Below the pieces are notes generated by a model. That model was not told where the DNA came from. It did no database searches and was given only the letters and a program-made list of their open reading frames with translations. A program made the position numbers and the translations under genes. Shown piece by piece: positions 30,990 to 35,067 of a DNA stretch of 35,067 nucleotides; the first letter of the stretch is position 1, and the number at the start of each line of letters is the position of its first letter. This stretch comes from Clostridia bacterium (GTDB taxonomy: Bacteria > Bacillota > Clostridia > Oscillospirales > CAG-272). The stretch is taken from assembly GCA_017450885.1 (NCBI GenBank), contig JAFSSR010000027.1:1-35067 (forward strand). Direction: 5' to 3'.

Positions 30990-31634
30990 ATGAACAAGAT
31001 TGTCAAAAGGATACTGCTGATAATAATCATACTCGCCCTCGCCGGAGGAGCCTTTCTCGCTTTTTCCGAAATATACGTAAAGAGTTCGACAAAGGACCGG
31101 GTCCTGACGCTCGATGAGGCGGCGAAGCTCGAAAACGTCGACGCGATAATCGTTCTGGGGTGCTTGGTGCATCCGAGCGGCAGACCGAGCGATATGCTTT
31201 TCGACCGCGTCAAGGTCGGATCGGAGCTTTTCACCAAAGGCGCGTCGGAGGTACTGTTTTTGTCCGGCGACCATCTTAACGAGGACTACGACGAGGTCGG
31301 AAAGATGCGCGAGCTCGCCGTCGAGAACGGAGTCCCGTCGGAAAAGATCGGGCTTGACGGCTACGGACTTTCGACCTACGATACGATGTGGCGGGCAAAG
31401 AACGTCTACGGCTTTTCCCGCGTGATAGTCGTGACGCAGGACTTCCACCTCAACCGTGCGGTATTCGACGCGAAGGCTGTCGGACTTGACGCCTACGGCG
31501 TCGCCGCCGATCTGCGCGGATACGGAGTCATGTACCTGAACAACCTGCGCGAGATGCTCGCGCGGTGCAAGGATCTGGTCTACACGAGGTTCGATCCCGA
31601 TCCGCGGATAAAAGAGGCATATCCCGGAGAGTAG
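30990..31634 (+). CDS. SanA/YdcF-like (DUF218) envelope protein
   Basis: A 214-residue protein. One membrane helix (about 8-26) is followed by a DUF218 domain: VDAIIVLGCLVHPSGRPSDML, then DRVKVGSELF, LFLSGDHLN and VIVVTQDFHLNRAVF. The GRPSxML.DR, LSGDH and TQxFHxxRA motifs match SanA/YdcF/ElyC proteins, which affect envelope integrity and drug resistance in other bacteria through an unclear activity. The ATG at 30990 is chosen over an upstream TTG at 30975 that overlaps the previous gene; neither has a good ribosome site, so it may rely on coupling to the lipoprotein gene, whose stop is 7 bp upstream. A strong terminator follows. Confidence 0.87.
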   Translation: MNKIVKRILLIIIILALAGGAFLAFSEIYVKSSTKDRVLTLDEAAKLENVDAIIVLGCLVHPSGRPSDMLFDRVKVGSELFTKGASEVLFLSGDHLNEDYDEVGKMRELAVENGVPSEKIGLDGYGLSTYDTMWRAKNVYGFSRVIVVTQDFHLNRAVFDAKAVGLDAYGVAADLRGYGVMYLNNLREMLARCKDLVYTRFDPDPRIKEAYPGE

Positions 31635-31638
31635 TGTG

Positions 31639-31677
31639 AAAAATATTCCGCAAAACTTGTTTTTGCGGAATATTTTT
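31639..31677 (+). terminator. Terminator of the zinc operon
   Basis: A 17-bp stem (31639-31655 with 31661-31677) with a five-base loop, TTCCGC/GCGGAA in the core and T-rich 3' end (TATTTTTTT). It closes the transcript that includes the SanA-like gene and probably the whole zinc operon. Confidence 0.9.
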
Positions 31678-31727
31678 TTGCCTCGCCGTCAACAATAAAA
31701 GTATCAAAATGAAAGCGAGGTAACGGT

Positions 31728-31907
31728 ATGACCAACAAAGAACTGCTCTATATCAAAGACGCGCTCGGTCACGAAAGCGAGATGCAGAAGAGCTGCACCC
31801 AGTTTGCAAATCAGCTTCAGGACCCCGATCTGCGTAATTTCGTCAACTCTCTTGCAAAGAAGCACGGCGAAAGCTACCTGAAATTCTTCTCACTTCTCAA
31901 TTCGTAA
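31728..31907 (+). CDS. Small spore coat F-like protein
   Basis: A 59-residue protein resembling the CotF (coat F) family of small helical spore proteins, for example LLYIKDALGHESEMQKSCTQFANQLQDPDL and a second helix ending in SYLKFFSLLNS. The ATG at 31728 has GCGAGG seven bases upstream. It is the partner of the next gene, 12 bp downstream with its own GGAGG site, so the two are likely made together in sporulating cells. No sigma-F, G or K promoter was recognised upstream, and the terminator of the zinc operon lies between. Confidence 0.75.
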   Translation: MTNKELLYIKDALGHESEMQKSCTQFANQLQDPDLRNFVNSLAKKHGESYLKFFSLLNS

Positions 31908-31919
31908 GGAGGCAAGACG

Positions 31920-32168
31920 ATGGAAGACAAGCTCATAATGTCAACTATACTCGGAAACGTAAAGGGAGCCTGCGATCTGATGCTCCACGGGGCGGTGGAG
32001 TCGGAGACTCCGGACGTCCACGGCGCGTTCAGCACCGCGCTCAACGACACGATCTGTATGCAGAACGAGATCTACGCAAAGATGAGCTCGCTCGGCTGGT
32101 ATCAGACCGAGTGCGCCGATCAGCAGAAGATCAACGAGGCGAGACAGCAGTTCCAGTCACAGGGCTGA
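31920..32168 (+). CDS. Spore coat protein F family protein
   Basis: An 82-residue CotF-like protein with two helical halves, including STILGNVKGACDLMLHGAVES, then FSTALNDTICMQNEIYAKMS and the CotF-like SLGWYQTECADQQKINEA. GGAGG lies seven bases before the ATG. The context (a tandem pair of small coat proteins) is common in clostridia and is the best sign that this organism forms endospores. Coat location is inferred from the family. Confidence 0.85.
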   Translation: MEDKLIMSTILGNVKGACDLMLHGAVESETPDVHGAFSTALNDTICMQNEIYAKMSSLGWYQTECADQQKINEARQQFQSQG

Positions 32169-32202
32169 ACGGCGCAAGCCTCGATCCGCCTGCCATAGAA
32201 AA

Positions 32203-32238
32203 AGCACGGCGCCGAAACGACTGTTTCGGCGCCGTGCT
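32203..32238. terminator. Terminator between coat gene and guaB
   Basis: A perfect 16-bp stem (32203-32218 with 32223-32238) around loop GACT. On the minus strand it is followed by TTTTT (complement of 32198-32202), so it ends the guaB transcript. On the plus strand the T-run is weaker, though it may also stop read-through from the coat genes. Confidence 0.9.
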
Positions 32239-32272
32239 CATCTTTGAACTTCGATCTTTGAACTTTCAACAC

Positions 32273-33781
32273 TTATTTTATCGGTCCGCCGCCGTTGTCC
32301 TTGAGCACGACGTCGTGCGCGCCGCCCTCGACTATCGAGGTGGAGGAGACCACGGTGACCTTCGCCTTCTGCTGCAGCTCGGAGATGGTAAGGGCGCCGC
32401 AGTTGCACATGGTCGAGCGGACCTTGGCGAGCGTGAGCGCGACGTTGTCCTTGAGCGGACCGGCGTAGGGAACGTAGCTGTCGACGCCTTCCTCGAAGGA
32501 GAGCTTGGCTCCGCCGCCCATATCGTATCTCTGCCAGTTGCGGGCGCGGGAGGAACCCTCGCCCCAGTATTCCTTCATGTAATTGCCGTTGATGACCACC
32601 TTGTTCGTCGGGCTCTCGTCGAAACGCGAGAAATACCGTCCGAGCATTATGAAGTCGGCGCCCATCGCGAGCGCGAGAGTGATATGGTAGTCGTAAACGA
32701 TACCGCCGTCGGAGCAGATCGGCACGTATACGCCGGTCTCCTTGAAGTATTCGTCGCGCGCCTTTGCCACGTCGATGACCGCGGAAGCCTGTCCGCGCCC
32801 GATGCCCTTCTGCTCGCGGGTGATACATATCGAGCCGCCGCCTATGCCTATCTTTACGAAGTCTGCGCCTGCTTCCGCGAGGAAGCGGAAGCCCTCGCCG
32901 TCGACCACGTTGCCGGCTCCCACCTTTACGGTGTCGCCGTATTTTTCGCGTATGAATTTGAGGGTGCGGAGCTGCCATTCGGAGTATCCCTCCGAGGAAT
33001 CTATGCAGAGCACGTCTGCTCCCGCGGCGATCAAAGCGGGGACTCTCTCCTCGTAGTCGCGGGTGTTGATACCGGCTCCGACCATGTATCTCTTGGAGGC
33101 GTCCAGCAATTCGAGCGGGTTTTCTTTGTGAGAGTCGTAGTCCTTGCGGAATACGAAATAACGGAGATGTCCGTTCTTGTCGAGGATGGGCAGGGAATTG
33201 AGCTTGTTGTCCCAGATTATGTCGTTTGCGATCTTGAGGCTGGTACCTTCCTCGGCGTAGATGATCTTCTCGATCGGGGTCATGAAGTCCGCGACCTTCA
33301 TGGACGGATCCATGCGGCTGACGCGGTAGTCACGGCTTGTGACTATACCGAGCAGCTTGCCGTTCGACGTGCCGTCGTCGGTCACGGCTACGGTCGAGTG
33401 CCCGGTCTTTTCCTTGAGGGCGAGGACGTCGGCGAGGGTGTTGTCCACGCGCAGGTTGGAGTCGGAGTCGACAAAGCCCGCCTTGTAGTTCTTTACGCGC
33501 GACACCATAGCCGCTTCATTCTCGATGGTCTGCGAGCCGTAGATAAAGGAGATACCGCCCTCCGTCGCGAGTGCGATCGCCATACGGTCGTCTGAGACCG
33601 ACTGCATGATAGCCGAAACGAGCGGGATGTTGAGAGAAAGCGAGGGCTCTTCACCGCGCTTGAATTTGACCAGGGGGGTACGCAGACTTACGTTTGCGGG
33701 AGTACATTCGGAAGAGGAATATCCGGGTACGAGGAGATATTCGCTGAAAGTTCTTGAGGGTTCTTCGTAAAAGTAAGCCAT
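32273..33781 (-). CDS. guaB: IMP dehydrogenase
   Basis: A 502-residue IMP dehydrogenase, oxidising IMP to XMP with NAD in guanine nucleotide synthesis. The catalytic loop is [13 protein letters not shown] with Cys319; the Bateman module of two CBS domains occupies about 105-215. Other motifs: [19 protein letters not shown] (eukaryote-like in place of DTAHGHS), [23 protein letters not shown], and the flap residues RY in [10 protein letters not shown] followed by [10 protein letters not shown]. The usual GTEESPGE phosphate/flap segment is replaced by [19 protein letters not shown], and RGMGS by [10 protein letters not shown], so it belongs to a divergent branch. AAGG lies nine bases before the ATG. 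It is transcribed alone from its own promoter. Confidence 0.93.
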   Translation of the reverse strand: MAYFYEEPSRTFSEYLLVPGYSSSECTPANVSLRTPLVKFKRGEEPSLSLNIPLVSAIMQSVSDDRMAIALATEGGISFIYGSQTIENEAAMVSRVKNYKAGFVDSDSNLRVDNTLADVLALKEKTGHSTVAVTDDGTSNGKLLGIVTSRDYRVSRMDPSMKVADFMTPIEKIIYAEEGTSLKIANDIIWDNKLNSLPILDKNGHLRYFVFRKDYDSHKENPLELLDASKRYMVGAGINTRDYEERVPALIAAGADVLCIDSSEGYSEWQLRTLKFIREKYGDTVKVGAGNVVDGEGFRFLAEAGADFVKIGIGGGSICITREQKGIGRGQASAVIDVAKARDEYFKETGVYVPICSDGGIVYDYHITLALAMGADFIMLGRYFSRFDESPTNKVVINGNYMKEYWGEGSSRARNWQRYDMGGGAKLSFEEGVDSYVPYAGPLKDNVALTLAKVRSTMCNCGALTISELQQKAKVTVVSSTSIVEGGAHDVVLKDNGGGPIK

Positions 33782-33827
33782 GTGGTGTACCTTGCCTTTC
33801 TCCGTATTTCGTCTCTAAATTTGATTT

Positions 33828-33856
33828 ATTATATCATGATAGTCGATTTGTTGCAA
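33828..33856 (-). promoter_or_regulatory. Promoter of guaB
   Basis: On the minus strand: -35 TTGCAA (33851-33856), 17-bp spacer, -10 TATAAT (33828-33833) with a TG extension (complement of the CA at 33835-33836). The leader is about 40 bases. No purine riboswitch-like fold was seen. Confidence 0.7.
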
Positions 33857-33902
33857 GGGATATTCGACAAAAAAATCGCGCGGGACAAATTTCGTAGGGT
33901 TG

Positions 33903-33931
33903 TTTACAAAACGGCTCTCAGGTGGTAGAAT
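33903..33931 (+). promoter_or_regulatory. Promoter of the small membrane protein gene
   Basis: TTTACA (33903-33908), 17-bp spacer and TAGAAT (33926-33931) with TG at 33923-33924 (extended -10). The start would be near 33938; GGAG at 33949-33952 lies seven bases before the ATG at 33960. Confidence 0.75.
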
Positions 33932-33959
33932 AATATGGAGAAAAAGACGGAGACCGTAT

Positions 33960-34598
33960 ATGAAAATAAACAACGAGAGAAAAAACGCGAACGCCGGAAG
34001 AAAACGCATACTCATAACAGCCGCAGTCTCGGCGGCGTTACTGCTCGCGGCGGCGGCGGTACTGTATTTTATCCTGTCGGCGGCGGCGAAAAAAGAGCTT
34101 TCGCCTGAATACGAATTCTGCGAGCCGGACTGGGACATTACGGCGGACGATATCGCCTCGGAGCCCGATTACGCGGAGCTCGGCTGGTATATCACCTATC
34201 AGAACGAGCTCGGCGAGAGCGTTACGATACTCGACGACGACTATCTCAAGTACGGGATAGGAGTCGAACTGATGTCCTACTATTTCGCCGCGATACAGGC
34301 GGGGGACGAGGATACGTACAATTCGCTCTTCGGCGGCGATTATTACGCAGAGCATGAAAAGCACGGGCCTTTCACGCCTCAGCGGATATACGATATAAAG
34401 CTGAAGCTGACCGGATCGCAGTCGAACGGCGACGGCACGGCGGTGTATACCTATGAGATCGGATATAAGATAATGCGCAACGACGGCACATTCACCACTC
34501 TGATCGGAAGCGATATGTCCCGCCCGCAATTTGTAACGGTCGTCGCGGCGCCGGACGACGTGTATATCGAGAAGATAGAAACGCAGGGGAGAGGGTAA
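33960..34598 (+). CDS. Small membrane-anchored protein, unknown function
   Basis: A 212-residue protein that I do not recognise. The ATG at 33960 follows GGAG by seven bases; the frame is open upstream, but that part overlaps the promoter. A basic start (KINNERKNANAGRKR) precedes one membrane helix at about 17-38 (ILITAAVSAALLLAAAAVLYFI), so the rest is outside. The outside part has a beta-rich look (GWYITYQNELGESVTILDDDY; YTYEIGYKIMRNDGTFTTL) and a helical stretch in the middle (GVELMSYYFAAIQAGDEDTYNSLFG), a pattern found in many NTF2-like outside domains, but no family is claimed. It is followed by the inverted element pair, and no clear terminator lies between them. Confidence 0.78.
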   Translation: MKINNERKNANAGRKRILITAAVSAALLLAAAAVLYFILSAAAKKELSPEYEFCEPDWDITADDIASEPDYAELGWYITYQNELGESVTILDDDYLKYGIGVELMSYYFAAIQAGDEDTYNSLFGGDYYAEHEKHGPFTPQRIYDIKLKLTGSQSNGDGTAVYTYEIGYKIMRNDGTFTTLIGSDMSRPQFVTVVAAPDDVYIEKIETQGRG

Positions 34599-34652
34599 AG
34601 AATATAAATTGATGCCCGGCTTCATTATCCGCGGCGGGCACGGCAAATTCGC
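34599..34652 (+). other. Intergenic sequence between the membrane protein gene and the element
   Basis: This short stretch holds a weak hairpin: TGCCCG near 34613 could pair with CGGGCA near 34635, enclosing CCGCGG. It has no T-run after it. Nothing else is supported here. Confidence 0.4.
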
Positions 34653-34841
34653 GTGATGGGATTCGCTCGACGCGCAGTCGCGCGCCGACACGCCATCGGG
34701 AACCCCCAAGCCTCGGTAAACTCGGCTCGGGGAACCCCTACCTCGTCGGCGTCGCACAGTCCACCGGACTGTCTTCCTTCCGAAAACGCCTCGCAAAGCT
34801 CGACGTTTTCTCTCTCCTTTTCGAATCCCATCACTCACCCC
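34653..34841 (-). repeat. Inverted element, left copy
   Basis: This is the left arm of a large inverted repeat; 34661-34841 matches the reverse complement of 34887-35067 at 179 of 181 bases. The copy itself is bounded by 13-bp perfect inverted ends: GTGATGGGATTCG at 34653-34665 and CGAATCCCATCAC at 34822-34834. Inside are a 17-bp palindrome (ACAGTCC-ACC-GGACTGT, 34756-34772) and a repeated GGGAACCCC. On the minus strand it is open from a GTG/ATG at 34834/34831 (MGFEKERENVELCEAFSEGR...) past the outer end. No transposase is coded. Small non-autonomous element is the best guess. Confidence 0.75.
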
Positions 34842-34848
34842 TTAAGAG

Positions 34849-34885
34849 AAAAAACGAGGAGTCCTTTCGGACTCCTCGCTTTTTC
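34849..34885. terminator. Terminator hairpin between the element copies
   Basis: A 10-bp stem CGAGGAGTCC/GGACTCCTCG (34855-34864 and 34869-34878) with loop TTTC, preceded by six A and followed by CTTTTTC. It is bidirectional and lies in the 45-bp spacer between the two element copies, slightly off the axis of the inverted repeat. Confidence 0.9.
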
Positions 34886-34886
34886 T

Positions 34887-35067
34887 GGGGTGAGTGATGG
34901 GATTCGAAAAGGAGGGAGAAAACGTCGAGCTTTGCGAGGCGTTTTCGGAAGGAGGACAGTCCGGTGGACTGTGCGACGCCGACGAGGTAGGGGTTCCCCG
35001 AGCCGAGTTTACCGAGGCTTGGGGGTTCCCGATGGCGTGTCGGCGCGCGACTGCGCGTCGAGCGAAT
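34887..35067 (+). repeat. Inverted element, right copy (runs off window)
   Basis: This is the reverse complement of the left copy with two differences (34915 and 34954). It begins with GGGGTGA, then the inner end GTGATGGGATTCG (34894-34906). The window stops at CGAAT, exactly where the left copy would continue CCCATCAC. Its plus-strand frame from the ATG at 34896 stays open to the window edge; both base differences change Arg to Gly in that frame. Confidence 0.75.

Noticed and set aside
31681..31727. Search for a sporulation sigma-factor promoter before the coat genes
   Set aside because: No convincing sigma-F/G or sigma-E/K boxes were found in the short gap, although the gene products are coat-like.
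32241..32266. Direct repeat CTTTGAACTT after the guaB terminator
   Set aside because: Two short copies only, in AT-rich spacer; not distinguishable from chance.
32111..33595. 494-codon open frame on the plus strand
   Set aside because: It is antisense to guaB, which has its catalytic loop and CBS module intact, and it runs through the guaB terminator.
34821..34910. tRNA-like T-arm motif (GGATTCGAA and its complement)
   Set aside because: The short match to a T-loop is part of the 13-bp element ends. No acceptor, D or anticodon arms could be folded around it.
1..35067. CRISPR arrays, insertion sequences, integrase or phage genes
   Set aside because: No regularly spaced direct repeats, transposase or integrase motifs were found. 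The only mobile-like DNA is the inverted element pair at the right edge.

Overview
The window looks like chromosomal DNA of an endospore-forming clostridial Firmicute, probably an uncultured gut- or rumen-type lineage of fairly high GC. The evidence is two tandem CotF-like spore coat genes, an SLH-domain surface protein, Gram-positive lipoproteins with LSSC/LSGC lipoboxes, strong GGAGG-type ribosome binding sites, and eleven sigma-A-type promoters, every one with a 17-bp spacer. No phage, plasmid, IS transposase, CRISPR, tRNA or rRNA was found.

Layout. (1) 1-3391: the tail of a VanZ-like membrane protein, a secreted SLH protein with PPC-like beta repeats and base composition more AT-rich than its neighbours, and a 69-residue Cys/Gly-rich peptide. 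(2) 3407-7488: a divergent pair of lipoproteins, an orphan sugar-type solute-binding protein (apparently with a leaderless mRNA) and a DUF4838 protein, driven by two promoters whose -35 boxes lie 5 bp apart. (3) 7695-12803: a zinc-ribbon membrane protein with a PQYAAPQQ repeat, then an ABC-2 exporter of one ATPase and two permeases with ATGA overlaps. (4) 17507-12860, minus strand: an operon of acyl-adenylate ligase, acyl carrier protein, NERD protein, dUTPase and DUF1846 protein. (5) 17717-26233: phosphoglucomutase and DUF3048 protein, then an acidic single-pass membrane protein and a 1444-residue secreted beta-helix protein. (6) 26291-31634: a YjjG-like HAD phosphatase divergent from a zinc-uptake operon (Fur-family regulator, small His/Cys membrane protein, ZnuA-, ZnuC- and ZnuB-like proteins, a lipoprotein of unknown function), followed by a SanA/YdcF-like protein. 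(7) 31728-34598: two CotF-like proteins, an IMP dehydrogenase on the minus strand, and a small membrane protein. (8) 34653-35067: two inverted, 98.9% identical copies of a short element around a terminator hairpin; the second copy runs off the window.

The best-supported regulatory story is the zinc operon. A perfect 7-1-7 Fur/Zur/PerR-style palindrome sits across the predicted transcription start of the regulator gene, and the downstream genes encode the matching transporter plus two poorly characterised accessory proteins. The most unusual DNA structure is the inverted element pair at the right edge. Much of the rest is cell-envelope and carbohydrate-related housekeeping. Functions are read from motifs and remembered family patterns, not from database searches.
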